The notes under the pieces: generated by a model
Seen by the model: the letters and a program-made list of their open reading frames with translations, nothing else
What the model was told of the DNA's origin: nothing
Database searches by the model: none
Position numbers and translations under genes: made by a program
Source of the DNA: Fragum whitleyi
Lineage: Eukaryota > Mollusca > Bivalvia > Cardiida > Cardiidae
DNA: 64,000 nucleotides
Assembly: GCA_948146395.1 (NCBI GenBank)
Contig: OX411544.1
Span: forward strand, 39,973,419 to 40,037,418
Direction: 5' to 3'
In this document: positions 25,090 through 36,570 of the stretch, piece after piece
Position numbering within the stretch: position 1 is the first letter of the stretch
Layout of the letters: the number at the start of each line of letters is the position of its first letter

Positions 25090-26149
25090 TATTTTTTGAG
25101 TGACCTATTTACTTACTTTGTTAAAGAAATTTTTATTTACCCCCAAAACATTGGCGTGGCGGGCCAAACCTTTTTCACTATATAAATCTTTAAAGATATT
25201 CTCCTCAGGGACAATTGGGCCGATTTCAATATAATTTGGCATTTGTGTTCCTATCGTGACCCTTTCTTTGAATCGACCAAATATTTTTGATTGACTCCAA
25301 TATATGGGCGTGGTAGGGCGGCGCTTATTTTTATTATATATTCTTTAAAAATCTCCTTGTCCAAAATCATTAGGCTAATTTAAATGAAAATTGGCATAGA
25401 TGTTCCTTGGGTGACCATTTACTTTAATTGAGAAAAGAAATTTTGACTGACCCCAACATATGGGCGTTGCAGGGCGGGCCTTTTTTAACTATCTAATCTT
25501 TAAAAATCTTCTACCCTAAACCATAAGGCCGATTTCAATGAAACTTGTCACGGCTGTTCCTTTGTTAGTTTTGTTTGAGTGGTGTTTTACGCTGCTTTCA
25601 TTTTTTTTTCAGTTTTATCGCGACTGCTGGAGCACCTAACAATTGATTCCCGGTGTTAAATTTTCAATAAATCTTATCTTACCAATCAAATGGACTAATT
25701 TCAATGAATCTTGGTATGCATGTTCCATAAATGACGCTCTATTGATTTTGTTCCTGAAAAAATGTTTAGAATGATCTACTTATTGCAATCACCCTAATGC
25801 TTGTAATAAAATGGATGAGGGGCATGCGGGTAAATGGTGATTGACTATTTTAGCGCAATGTTGGCAAGACCTAATTAATCATTATGAAATAGTTCTAAAG
25901 AGACTTCAAAGTGTTGTTTTCAGTCAAAGTAAGCTATGTTTAATGATATCTAGACATGTTAAAGTCAGTGGAGCGATACATGCCCTCATGGAGCTCTTGT
26001 TTCAGTTAATACCTCCACATGCCCTATTAATAGATCATTTCATATATTGATTCGTACTCGCGAGTCTCCTGGAAATTGTCAGTGACTCGGAATGATTTTT
26101 AAGTTGTCACTACTGTGGATTTAGCGGAAAACAGAAATAAACATTTATA

Positions 26150-26568
26150 ATACGAACTAAGTTGCGGGAGTGAAATAGCCGCATTGAATATTTTTGAAAA
26201 CACACGGATGTTATTACACTAGGGGAATAACTATGCAAAATAGCTCAGAGTGAATAGCAACGCTATTTTGTAACCACGAAAATGACGTCATAATGTATAT
26301 ATTGTGACGTCAGTTTTAAACGGCGTTAAAAGTTTCGCGGAGATTTGAAATGTTTAATTTCAAGAATTTTGACGATTTTTCGCGAAAATTCGGGTCATAT
26401 TATAAATAAAATATTAAATTTGTTCTCATAAAAAACAGAGTTTATTAAACTCGTCATCTAAAACAGATAAAAAAAAAATCTCTGCGCAGCCTAGTTTTTT
26501 CTGTTTATAGATAACTCGTTTAATAAATTCGGTATTCCATGACCACTCATTCAATATCCACTAATTAC
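26150..26568 (+). repeat. ~410-bp direct repeat, copy c
   Basis: Paralogue of copy a in unit 2. It keeps TGACGTCATAATGTATATA and the hairpin. Confidence 0.8.
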
Positions 26569-27924
26569 CACACTATGAATACACACCAAGTGGACAATTC
26601 AAAAGATATGAATTAAAGAAATGAATGCTGGTACCGTTTCAATCGGAATGTAGTATCATTCACGGTAGAAATCAAAGCGCTAAAAGCGCTGAAGGCCTTG
26701 TTTATAAAGAGGCAAGGTGATATTTGGAGGCATGCACTCCAAAGTTTTAACTGTTTTAGCATGGCTTTTTGGGGGGCGAGGGAAACCAAGGGTTTCATTT
26801 ACCTATAGGGATCGTAAGACACATTCTGAACTCACTTTAAAGGAAAATGTCGAACGGTATGCTCAATATATAGCGCAGAGTCCGCCAATAACAACTAATT
26901 CCCAAGGTATCGATTGCTTCCCCCGATACCGCTTTGCAAACAGGCGCAACTCGCGTTTTTATAATTTTAGTTGAGTCGATTGGTTTGCTACTAGTCAATC
27001 AATTTATCCATTCGATCATTCCGTCTAAGAATCGTAGTAATGCTGTTTTTCTAGGGGCACAAGCTCGTCGGCTCTTTCTTTACATTGGATTGAATTCCAT
27101 AAAGAAGTTGTATTTTACTGTGGGAACACAATGAATTTACAAGGTCAACTTTTCCCTTTGCCGCAATATGGTCCACCCGATATTCATAACCCCATTATTT
27201 TGTCTGCAACCTGTTCGAAATTGGCCCAGTCTAAAATTTTGTCGTCTGTTTAAGGGTTTAAGGATGGGACACGGCTTTTAAATTTTCTAATATAGATTAA
27301 TCCATTACAAGATAACAAATGAGTAGACAGGTCCAATTTGTAAATGGTCTACATACCATATGTGGGCAAATTAGTAAAAAATTTGTAGAAGAAAAGGTAG
27401 ATAATATTAGGGAGAAAGGTGAAAATGTTGGTTAGCAGCATTTTCTTTTTTTCCCCTATTAGCAAGGTCATCCGTGAAGATCAAATATAAAAGCTATGTA
27501 TCTTTAATGCATTAGTGATTTTGGCAGTGATAAGTAAGAAAATATCAGCTAAACATGATAAGGACAAGGTGAATAATCAAGATTGTTTTCCAGAAAATTG
27601 AACTCGTGTGTTGTATCGTCTATTCAGTTCCCTCGCCTTCAGTACTATCAGTACTTTGATTTTAGCATAGCGTAGTGATATACAAGCACTGTGCACACTA
27701 AGCACTTCGTGTCGCACAAAAGTTGATGACGTAGACCTATTTTTCTCGCGGATGAGCACATAAAGCTACGTAGAACACACGTTGTTCGGTTTTTGACTCG
27801 ATTTTCTTTTTCCTAGGCAATTTCCAGGATACAGGGTTGTTTCATATGGCCTGATAAACCAGGCCTAAAACGAATAAATCTCTGCGTCCAAATGCTGAAA
27901 TTGAACTCACTTCTATTACAATTA

Positions 27925-28265
27925 CAGTCACTATTGCTCAAGCTACCACGCCTATTCAGAGACCATTTTTATTTAGTGGCCGTTTTCAAAATCCCCTTCT
28001 TTAATTCAAAATATCCTTGCAAGCAGGTATTGTTAGTCTTATAATTATTGAACATAAATCCTATGTTGTTAAAACTCAGCAGAATCGTCTCGATTCTATT
28101 GAGTTTTAAAACAACATGGAATTACCGAGAATTTCGCGATGATATGCTGATCCAATCAAAAAAGTATGTTTTTAATTTGTACACAAACGTGTACTAAACG
28201 ACCATTTTCTATAACGACCGCTTTTTTGTGTTCCTATTAGTTGTCGCTTAACACAAGTTAAACTG
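27925..28265. mobile_element. MITE-D in unit 2, longer
   Basis: Paralogue of 23238-23495. It is about 80 bp longer because a stretch between the central hairpin and the right end (about 28137-28210) is present only here. TA flanks are at 27923-27924 and 28266-28267. Confidence 0.7.
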
Positions 28266-28319
28266 TACAGAGAAGACTGTGAATAGATTTGTTCATGACA
28301 CACTATCTAAATGCGGTCA

Positions 28320-28735
28320 TGAAAATAATTTATAATATAACCTACGTCGCGGGAGTGAAATAACACCGTTGAATATTTTTGATATTTCACGGATGTTATT
28401 ACACTAGTGGAATAACTATGCAAATGAGCTCAGAGCGAATAGCAACGCTATTTTGTAATCGCGAAAATGACGTCAAATGTATATATTGGGACGTCAGTTT
28501 CAAGTTTCGCGGAAAATTGAAATGTTGAATTTCAAGAATTTTGACGCTTTTTCGCAAAAATTCGGCTCATATTATAAATAGAATATAAAAATTGTGCTCA
28601 TCAAATACAGAATTTGTTAAACTCGTCATCTAAAACAGATAAAAACTCGGCAGAGCCTCTTTTTTATCTGTTTATAGATGACTCGTTTGATAAATTCAGT
28701 ATTCCATGACCACTCATTCAATATCCTCTATTTAA
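28320..28735 (+). repeat. ~410-bp direct repeat, copy d
   Basis: Paralogue of copy b in unit 2; it ends at the right boundary of that unit. Confidence 0.8.
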
Positions 28736-28766
28736 ACACCGGAATCCTTCAATAATGAAACAAGTG

Positions 28767-29480
28767 ACGATACTTGAAATTTCATACCACACGTAAAATA
28801 AATATTACAATAATTCATAGATGAATAAAAAAATGTGTTGCATAAACAATAACGGAATATAGACAGCTTGAAATTGGATTAAAGATTATTGAATTTATAT
28901 GGGAATATGTTGTGTGGGGTGAGTTCTTTTGGCAGAGTTCGGGTAACTACTCAAATAGAATGAATCCGACTAAATTTATTCCCATGTAAATTCAATAATT
29001 TTTTTATTGTATGCATTATAATTGTTTTATAATTTTAAATTCATATCTGTAAATATTATTCATAATCTATGTTGCAAGAGCGGTGTTTTGTTTATCTTGT
29101 CAGTAAATTTATAACAGAAATGTTACTAATGTTTTCCCGCATAAATCTTTTCATTTTATTTTTATTATCGCTTAAAAATTCACTTCCACTGAAATGTAAA
29201 CAAATTAAATCGGACATTTTTGTGTAGACTGGTATTTTCGATTTTGAAATCCGTGTTTAATATGCATGTATTCCACGCAGAATAAAACTAAGAAATGTAA
29301 ATGAATTAAAAAAAAAAAAAAAAAAAACGTGTTTATTTGACATTTACGGGACGGAGTGATAGAAGAGAAAAGAAGTTAGACATTAAATTAGAGAAATAGA
29401 GTGAGAAAGAAAGACTGCATGAAAGAGGAGTACTGAAAGTGAGATACCCTGCAAAATAACAAAAACAGACATAGAAAGGA
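28767..29480. other. AT-rich DNA, no feature recognised
   Basis: No ORF or repeat family is recognised. There is an A tract at 29308-29327 and a purine-rich stretch (GAGAAAGAAAGA words) at 29355-29440. Confidence 0.5.
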
Positions 29481-29486
29481 TGGTTA

Positions 29487-29908
29487 CAGTTAATACATCG
29501 TGAAATTGACATTCATCTCAATCAAAACTATTCTTAATCACTCACTCAGCGCTCCATGCATTCATTCTAAACACTCACTCAAACCATGCAAAAACACTCA
29601 TACCAATTGAAAAATGTATAATTTACAACGTATTGAAATACAAAAATCGCGATTTCACTGACATAATTCAAATTGTAAGCTTATCATAGGTTCTTGAAGG
29701 AATAGGAATCTATTTATAGAACTTACATGTATATTTTATTAAAGGAAGGTAATCTTTATCGCTAATTTTGTTCATCCTGAACAAAATTTTCGATAAAGGA
29801 TTCCCTCCCATTAATTTCACTCAAAACTCACTCCACACACTCATTCAATTTCATTCCTGAATCATTCCAAAATCATCCATCTTGTCAATTTCACGATGTT
29901 GTTGACTG
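29487..29908 (-). mobile_element. MITE-A copy
   Basis: Ends CAGTTAATACATCGTGAAAT and the inverse ending TGTTGACTG, with TA flanks. The internal hairpin at about 29745-29812 is intact (GGAAGGTAATC...GATTCCCTCCC). Confidence 0.88.
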
Positions 29909-30239
29909 TACATGCTGAAATTGGAAAAAAACAGGATGAGGATTTAACATTGTATGGCAAGATCAACCTTTGTTCGAAGTTAAATAGGTGCACTGAATTA
30001 CATGTAATATGAGCAGATTTTCTGAAGCCCTTTTTAATTTGATACACTTCTTTTTTGTATCTTATTTTTCTAGAAAATGGGCGGAAGTTAGAAAAAGGGT
30101 GAATCAAACCTTAATGTGAAACAGGATTAATCATTCCACACCATATATGTAACAGATTGATTTTAAAAACGCTTAACTTAGTGAAGGAAAATATGTCATT
30201 TGCGAGAATTCGTGACATTGGAAGTTCATTTAAGTAATG

Positions 30240-30330
30240 GCTCTGACGGGATTTAAACACATGCGGATACGGAAACGTCGCCTAGCCTTTTAAAGTCCGA
30301 AGTCCTTAACCACTGCGATACCGAGCCGTT
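30240..30330 (-). repeat. tRNA-like sequence, minus strand
   Basis: The minus strand reads GGCTCGGTATCGCAGTGGTT (A-box like), then AAGGCTAGGCGACGTTTCCG. The B-box region is poor and the arms do not close, so this is tRNA-derived but not a tRNA gene. A related copy in opposite orientation is at 30752-30825. Confidence 0.6.
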
Positions 30331-30523
30331 GGGGTTGGTCTCATTCGGAACAGCGCTCGGACTTTTCCGTAAGCTGAAAAGTACCTCGGACGTAAGTGTA
30401 GTAAATTTTAGTCATTTTTTGGGTAGTTCGGCTCCTGGTGGTACTTCGGTTAATACGCTTGTAGAAAATCACATTTTGTTAATTCTCTCCGATCATCTTT
30501 GGAGATCTTTTGGGCATACTATA

Positions 30524-30566
30524 ATTTGATGACAAAACGCAGTAAAACACTGCGTTTTGTTATCAT
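30524..30566. repeat. Perfect short hairpin
   Basis: GATGACAAAACGCAGT and its near-exact inverse (ACTGCGTTTTGTTATC) around AAAAC. It lies between the two inverted tRNA-like sequences. Confidence 0.8.
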
Positions 30567-30751
30567 GTTATAATATTCCAACTTTAATTCTTTCGTTGAT
30601 TTTATTTTTATTTTGCAAAGTCATCCTTAGCGGGACCGTTGATGTTTGTGACGTCATATTAACCTACGCGCGAAACGATGCGCTTTCATGGCTGCGTCCG
30701 TATTATTCCCGAGGTATATTCCGTAGAATCGCCGAGGGTTCCCGATAGGGT

Positions 30752-30825
30752 TAGTCTCGGTAGCGCAGTGGTTAATGGCGTCGGACTTTTAGGAGCTAGG
30801 CGACGTTGCCGTCTCGGAATGATAT
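30752..30825 (+). repeat. tRNA-like sequence, plus strand
   Basis: GTCTCGGTAGCGCAGTGGTT is followed by GGAGCTAGGCGACGTTGCCG. It is homologous and inverted relative to 30240-30330. No closed anticodon stem is present. Confidence 0.6.
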
Positions 30826-31138
30826 AGGCAGCTTTTTTTCACTTATTTTTTTTCTGTGCATCTTAGACGACTCGGCGTCGGTCTATCTCGTAGACTGCAT
30901 TTATCGACCTTGGGACAACTTGCCAGCGTTTTCTCGTTCTCGTGATTGATTGGTGGAGTTTATTTTTATTTATGATCTCAAGAATTAATTTGATAAAAAT
31001 CTTTGAAAAATCTTTGAAAATTTGATCTATTCTTAAAATTATCATATCCAAAATCCAAATTGCCATGTCGAAGGATTCTTTTCTTATAAAGATGGCAACC
31101 TAAGATGTCTTTGGACGCATATTTTCGATACCCCTTTT

Positions 31139-31760
31139 AGCTCATCTAAGCACGAAGTGCTCAAGGTGAGCTATTGTGATAGTACATTGTCCGTCGTCAG
31201 TCGTGCGTCTGTGCGTCGTGCGTTGTCCACAATTCTTTTTAAACATCTTCTTCTCCAAAACCAGTGGGCCAATCTTGATGAAACTTGGCAAAATGAATGA
31301 AATCCACCCTTAACTCTCCCTTTACCATTAACAAAAAGGGAAAAATGTAGAAAAATATTCAAAAATCTTCTTCTCTGAAACCAGAAGACAGACAGCTTTC
31401 ATTATTGGTATGTAGCCTCATCTAGTGGACCTCTACCAAATTTGTTCATATCAAGACCCTGGGGTCATATTTGGGTTCCATCCGGGCACAACTCTTTTTA
31501 CATAGAATCAAAGAGCAAAAATCTTCAAAAATTCTTCTTTTCTGAAACCATAAGACAGAGAGCCATTATATTTTGATATAAAGCATAATCAAAGGGACCT
31601 TTGCCAATACTGTTCATGTTATACTCCCTGGGTTCATATTTGGACTCTGAATGGCTCCCCCACCCCTATTTTACATAGACATCAAAGAGGAAATCTTAAA
31701 AACTTGTTCTCTGAAACCATAAGGTGGGGATTTTCTCAAAAAGAATAATGTGAGCGATCT
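31139..31760. repeat. Palindromic tip followed by ~165-bp tandem units
   Basis: 31139-31173 is the palindrome AGCTCATCTAAGCACG / AGTGCTCAAGGTGAGCT, in inverse orientation to that at 1763-1796. It is followed by a CGTC/GTGCGTC-rich spacer to about 31225 and then units containing ATCTTCTTCTCTGAAACCA about every 165 bp (near 31245, 31366, 31535 and 31705). Confidence 0.78.
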
Positions 31761-31930
31761 AGGAAAATCATTGTCCTCTTGTTCATTATACAAATGAAGA
31801 TTTGAGCACTAAATAATATAAAATTAAATGACATCCGAAAAAACTTAGTCTATCTAATATCTCGCATCAGTCTTCTCTATATTTTGTAAATTTGTTACAT
31901 AATCCAATCGAAAGTGCGATTATTCCAATA

Positions 31931-32413
31931 CAGTTGATAACTTGATGAATTGTGACTCAATCCTATGAAAACCATTCTAAATCGCCCCTCAGCGCTCCAT
32001 TCATTCATTCATTCAGAACACTCACCCAAATCGATCAAAAACGCTCCAAAATCTTTAGAAAATAGTTAAAATTCGGCCAAGACGTTCAACTTTGTATTCA
32101 AATTGATCAAATTATTAAACGATTTTATGTGCTAGTGTGGATTTTATAAAAAGTGTCCGATTTGTCCATGAAGACACGCAAACAGAAAATGACGTTTATC
32201 TTATTAAAGGGAGGTAATAAATGTAGCTAATTTTGTTCATCTTGAACAAAATTAGCGACATTTCTTTACCTCCATTGAATTTCGGACTAAATTAGCGATA
32301 TGTATTACCTCCCTTGAATTTCATTCTAAAATCGCTCCAAACACTCAATCAATATCATTCCGAAATAATTGCAAAATACAAACACCTAGTCAATTTCACG
32401 ATGCTGTTAACCG
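31931..32413 (-). mobile_element. MITE-A copy, larger and diverged
   Basis: TA flanks at 31929-31930 and 32414-32415; the right end is GATGCTGTTAACCG. The hairpin region at about 32210-32310 is partly duplicated (two GCGACATTTCTTTACC/GCGATATGTATTACC blocks), which explains the extra length. It is of the TGTCTTCATGGAC subfamily. Confidence 0.8.
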
Positions 32414-32415
32414 TA

Positions 32416-32710
32416 GCTTCAACAAGCTGAGCCTCAAATATTATCAATTCTCTCAACTTGGTTAGATATTTTTTTCATACAATACCCGACGTGCATATTA
32501 CATTTATCTTATGAACTCTATTTGTTTTGTTTTCGTCGATGTTTCTAACTGAAATGCAAGTTTCTAAAAAAAAAAAACAAACAAACAAAAAAAAAACAGT
32601 ATTATGTCATTGTTCTAAAAATAACTATGTGATATCACAAAAAAATCATATGGGATGTTATCACACGGATGTTTGTATAGTTATAAGATACATCTTATTT
32701 TCATACAGGG
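32416..32710 (-). repeat. R3 repeat, inverse copy
   Basis: Inverse of 17900-18215: TCAATTCTCTCAACTTGGTT, GATGTTTCTAACTGAAATGC and GATGTTATCACACGGATG appear as complements. It directly abuts the MITE-A to its left. Confidence 0.75.
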
Positions 32711-33103
32711 AAGATCTAAACACGAAACATATTGTGGATGTATCAAGTGTAAACTTTCAAAGTAGGCTACAAAAGGGAAATGTTACACCTTGATGAAAAC
32801 TTTACACTAAATTCGGTGTTGACGCATACTGAAACTACATGAAAAGACACGTATTTATTGATGTAAAATCAATGACAAGAAAAAGCGAATAGAAATAAAT
32901 CATGTGAGGGGTATTTGATCCCCCTCGGAAGGGTAGTTATCTAAACGGAAGCTTCATTCTTTTTTCTTCATTTTCCACTTATATGTTTTGTCAATCCAAT
33001 GCTATCTGACTTTCATCAATTCTATAATCATCTGCTGACATCATACCCTGAAAATCATGCATTGAATAGTTATGCATCAAAACACACATTGCAAATAATG
33101 TTA

Positions 33104-34622
33104 CAGTTAACAACATCATTAAATTGATAAAATGAATGATTTGGGAATGGTTTTGTAATGAAATTAAATGAGAGTGTGGAGAGAGTTTTGAGTGAAATTA
33201 AAGGGAGGTAGTCCAATATCGCTAATTTTGTTCAAGACTAACAAAATAAGCGATATTTATTGTCCCCTTTAATGAGATATACTGTTTGTGTGTCTTCATT
33301 GACCAATCAGAAATTTTAAAATCCACACCAGCCATTTCAATGTTAGAAAAAATAGGATCGATTTGCAGATTACGTTTGTCATCTTGAATGAGTTCGAAAC
33401 GTTTTCAAGTGATTTTGAAGCGTTTTTCATCGATTTGAGTGATTGTTTGGAGTGAATGAATGTAACGCTGAGACGTCACGCACGTTAATGCTTAACATTT
33501 TGTAACGTCGTTTTGCCATTTAGACGTATCTACACCGTATTTTTCCGAACGCTTCTTGTTTATCGCATGAAGATTTTGCCATGCATGTTTATTTTTAATT
33601 GCTATATAAGTAGTATACCGAATAAGACAGAATACACTTTTTTTCTTTTGGAAGCAATTTTATCATCAATCAGCTTTAATAATTTTAGTCTAGGGTGGAT
33701 GAAAAAAGCACAGCGCGCAAATGAAATATAACGTAAGACGTTAAAAAATAATGCGTTTTTCAAAAGTATGTCCACACAAACAAATCTTAATATTTTCAAT
33801 ATCTTTCATCGTATCTCTCCGTGATTTTTCCAGGTGATCAAACCAAAAAATAATATTTTAAAAATGTGAAATGATTTATGATTGTCATTTTGATAATGAA
33901 ATGCGACAGCTAAACCTTTTGAAAACAGGCTTTAGAATTCGCGTATGTGATAAGTTGTGTCCACACACATTTTCTTTCTTTATTTTGTTGTATATGACGT
34001 ATTATTATTTTTAACCATATTTACGAAAACTAGAAAAAAATAATATTTTTGATTTGAAATTTCTCAAAATTTCATCTTTTAGTTGTAGAGATAATGAGAA
34101 AACTCTACCATTTTTCTCGCCGATTTTCCGTTAAAATTTGATGTTTTACAACTTTTGAATTGTAAAATAAACCTCTATCAAAAGTTTGTTTTTTTACTGA
34201 TGGCCATTTTAACTTATCTACTAATATGATGTCACTTATCGCGCAAACCCTAAGTTTCTTAACATTTTTCGAGAACTATTTTATGCATTTTAGGGGTTTT
34301 AAAGAAATCTACCCACACATAAATTGGTACGTTTTACAGACGTAATTTAAGAGTTTTGGTGACAAAGAAACTTAATTAGACGGGACTATGATTTTCCTCA
34401 ATTCACCTAACAAATATACTAAAGATGTATGCTTTCTTGCGGTTCTTTTGGTATAAAGAATACAGAAATTGACCAACAGCTTTGGAAAAAATGGCAGATG
34501 GAACTTAACGGGAGACGTGTAATTTCAAATGTTAAGCATTACCGTGCGCGACGTCTGAGTGATCGATTTAGAATGATTTAAATCGGAGTGATTGTCAATT
34601 TCACGATGTACATAACTAACTG
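33104..34622 (+). mobile_element. MITE-A copy split by a second 1080-bp element
   Basis: Left CAGTTAACAACATCATTAAA after TA (33102-33103) and right ...CACGATGTACATAACTAACTG before TA (34623-34624). With 33473-34554 removed about 437 bp remain. The hairpin is at 33203-33272. Confidence 0.87.
33473..34554 (-). mobile_element. 1080-bp inverted-repeat element (copy 2)
   Basis: Inverse of 4943-6022 over its whole length. It is flanked by a perfect 5-bp direct repeat CTGAG (33468-33472 and 34555-34559), exactly where other MITE-A copies have a single CTGAG (GCGCTGAGTGAGCG), so insertion made a 5-bp duplication and the ends are ACGTC... The ORF at 33799-33602 corresponds to the N-terminal half of the ORF in copy 1 and then shifts frame. 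Confidence 0.88.
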
Positions 34623-34683
34623 TATTTAGTGCGTTTTTAAAATCATTCTTTCCACAAAAGAAGAACACTAAAAAGGTGAAATA

Positions 34684-34857
34684 CAGCTAAGAACATCGTG
34701 AAATTTACATAATGACTGATTTTTGAATGAGTTTGTAATGAAAAAAGTGTTCGGAGCGAGTTATGAATGAAATTAAAGACGAACAAAATTAGCTATATCT
34801 TTTACCTCCCTTTGATGAAATATACGAAATGTTCTGTTTGTGGTTCACAAATTTAGT
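34684..34857 (+). mobile_element. MITE-A fragment, right half missing
   Basis: Starts CAGCTAAGAACATCGTGAAA after TA. It loses part of the hairpin and stops after TTCTGTTTGTGGTTCACAAA. Confidence 0.75.
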
Positions 34858-34997
34858 TCGGTTTAAAACTATTCATTTTACATCGATTGGGAAACAAGGT
34901 CTTACAACTTAGATTCATTCCTTTTGATGCTGCTTCCTTAAACAAGTACTTGCGCCGAATGTGTGGTCAAAGGAAATACATGTTACCAAGAAGGATA

Positions 34998-35067
34998 GTC
35001 GCTCCCTGGAATCGCACTCGTTACCTTTTTGTCAAGAAAGCGATCATTTACCACTAGACCACGGACT
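34998..35067 (-). repeat. tRNA-like sequence
   Basis: The minus strand reads GTCCGTGGTCTAGTGGTAAA, then a loop with TTTCTTGACAAAAAGG and GCGATTCCAGGGAGCGAC. The acceptor stem is not complementary and TTCGANTCC is degraded, so it is a tRNA-derived relic. It ends within about 5 bp of the LINE fragment that follows. Confidence 0.55.
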
Positions 35068-35070
35068 AAA

Positions 35071-36012
35071 CATATAAGTGATATTAGATCACTTAGATTG
35101 AAGTCATACTTTATTAAATTCCCTGACTTATCAGTATCCCATAAGTTAGAATTATATGATAAACTTATTGTACCCATCTTAAGTTATGGATGTGAAACAT
35201 GGGCGGTAAACAAGATACATAAACTTGAAAGCCTAAATTTGAAATTTTATAAATATATTCTAGGGGTTAGACAACAAACATCAAATATTTTTATTTATGG
35301 TGAACTAGGTAGGTTTCCGCTGAGAGTAATGCTTTTAAATAGGGTCATTAAATTCTGGTTGAAAGTTGTAAAGTGCCAAGATACTAAATTCATCAAACAA
35401 ATATATAATATTATGTTAAATGACCTTGAAATTTATCCAAATAAAAAATCATGGGCTAAAATTGTTAAAGAAATTCTTGAAGAGCATGGTTTCAATGATG
35501 TGTGGCTAAATCAAGGGGTGGAAAACTGTAAGTACTTTTTAGCAATTTTTAAACAGAGGGTCCAAGATATCTATCTTCAAGAATGGAATACTAACTTAGT
35601 AGAATCTAGCAGGGCAAGAACATATAGATCTTTTTGTTCATTCTCTTTTCAATCCTACCTTAATTATGTTAATATAGAGAAATTCAGATGTGCATTGACC
35701 AGATTTAGAGTATCAGCACACAGACTTGAAATAGAGGCAGGGAGATGGCATAAACCCCACAAAATCCCTTTTGAAAATAGAAAATGCAACTTATGTAACA
35801 AACTTGAGGATGAAATGCACTTTCTTCTTGAATGTACTTTATATAGGGATCTAAGAAAAGTTTACATTAACCAGTACTTTTGGAGAAAACCCAGTATGTT
35901 CAAGTTTGTTGAATTATTGACATGTAACAATCCAAAAAATACCAAAAATCTAGCTATTTTTATCTATAAAGGTTTTGAACTTCGAAATGAATATATACGC
36001 AATGTTAACTAA
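35071..36012 (+). CDS. LINE ORF2 C-terminal fragment, open frame, 5'-truncated
   Basis: About 313 codons are open to TAA at 36010-36012, and the open frame extends upstream to 35029 in non-LINE sequence. The fragment covers the segment after the reverse transcriptase catalytic core: LYDKLIVPILSYGCETWAVN is the conserved thumb-region stretch of CR1/Jockey-like elements, and near the end RKCNLCNKLEDEMHFLLEC gives the CxxC...HxxxxC zinc-knuckle tail. The decayed LINE at 9200-13100 has TPILTYGPEIWG at the matching place. Endonuclease and RT core are missing, so it cannot move itself. The unbroken frame suggests a recent insertion. An upstream ATG is only fortuitous. Confidence 0.85.
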   Translation, partial: HISDIRSLRLKSYFIKFPDLSVSHKLELYDKLIVPILSYGCETWAVNKIHKLESLNLKFYKYILGVRQQTSNIFIYGELGRFPLRVMLLNRVIKFWLKVVKCQDTKFIKQIYNIMLNDLEIYPNKKSWAKIVKEILEEHGFNDVWLNQGVENCKYFLAIFKQRVQDIYLQEWNTNLVESSRARTYRSFCSFSFQSYLNYVNIEKFRCALTRFRVSAHRLEIEAGRWHKPHKIPFENRKCNLCNKLEDEMHFLLECTLYRDLRKVYINQYFWRKPSMFKFVELLTCNNPKNTKNLAIFIYKGFELRNEYIRNVN

Positions 36013-36026
36013 ACACTAATTGATAA

Positions 36027-36061
<35 letters not shown>

Positions 36062-36420
36062 CTTTTTTTTTTGAATAAGGTACATGTACTCCTGTCTTGT
36101 GGAATGGTATAACTAATTTAACTAATTTAACTAAATTTCATTAAAAAAAAAAATACTAGTTTAACATGACATGCCCATTGAATATCAAGTGACTTTAAAT
36201 GGGATCATTATTGTAAATAATGTGAGTATCAATTTGTATAGTTTATGTATTTTCCATTCGTTTACCCATTTTCTTGTTATAAGTGCTAGACAGCTGCTGG
36301 TTTGGATGAAATACTATGATGTAACTGTTTGTACCCTATTTGTAAAACCCTATTTGTATATAACTTTTTCTTGTTGTAAGTCCTATGCAGCTGGTGGCCC
36401 GGATTAAATGTTGTGTTGGT
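36013..36420 (+). other. Probable LINE 3' region with A tract
   Basis: A run of about 30 A (36029-36058) follows the stop after 16 bp, then T-rich and TTTAACTAA-repeat sequence. The A tract may be the retroposon tail or an internal tract of its 3' region. A 78-codon ORF at 36171 has no recognisable domain. Confidence 0.5.
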
Positions 36421-36424
36421 AAGC

Positions 36425-36570
36425 AAGGGCGTAGCTCCCATTAAGCACATTACGCAAATGCGTAATAGAAATAAATCCTATTTAAAAACTGTCGTTGATG
36501 AGTGATCATAACATCGAAATTACAGCTTACTTAAGCTGTAGCTACGATGTTTTGATTATTGTCCATCACC
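36425..36570. repeat. Repeat block with hairpin (family of 6690 and 17388)
   Basis: GGGCGTAGCTCCCATTAAGC, then ATAACATCGAAATTACAGCT and its inverse AGCTGTAGCTACGATGTT. 36600-37390, up to the next gene, contains nothing I recognise. Confidence 0.65.

Larger units (their letters stand above)
24006..28766 (+). repeat. 4.7-kb tandem segmental duplication, unit 2
   Basis: Second unit, 4761 bp. The junction with unit 1 is direct: AATGAAACAAGTG is followed immediately by GTCCAAATATTCAG, while after unit 2 the same AATGAAACAAGTG continues into ACGATACTTG. Its 3' half differs more from unit 1 by small indels, for example a longer MITE-D. ORFs at 25841, 26717 and 27577 are shared in part with unit 1 but change frame between the copies, which argues against coding. 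Confidence 0.92.

Noticed and set aside
34998..35067. tRNA-Val-like gene
   Set aside because: The acceptor stem is not complementary and the T arm is degraded; it is a tRNA-derived relic.
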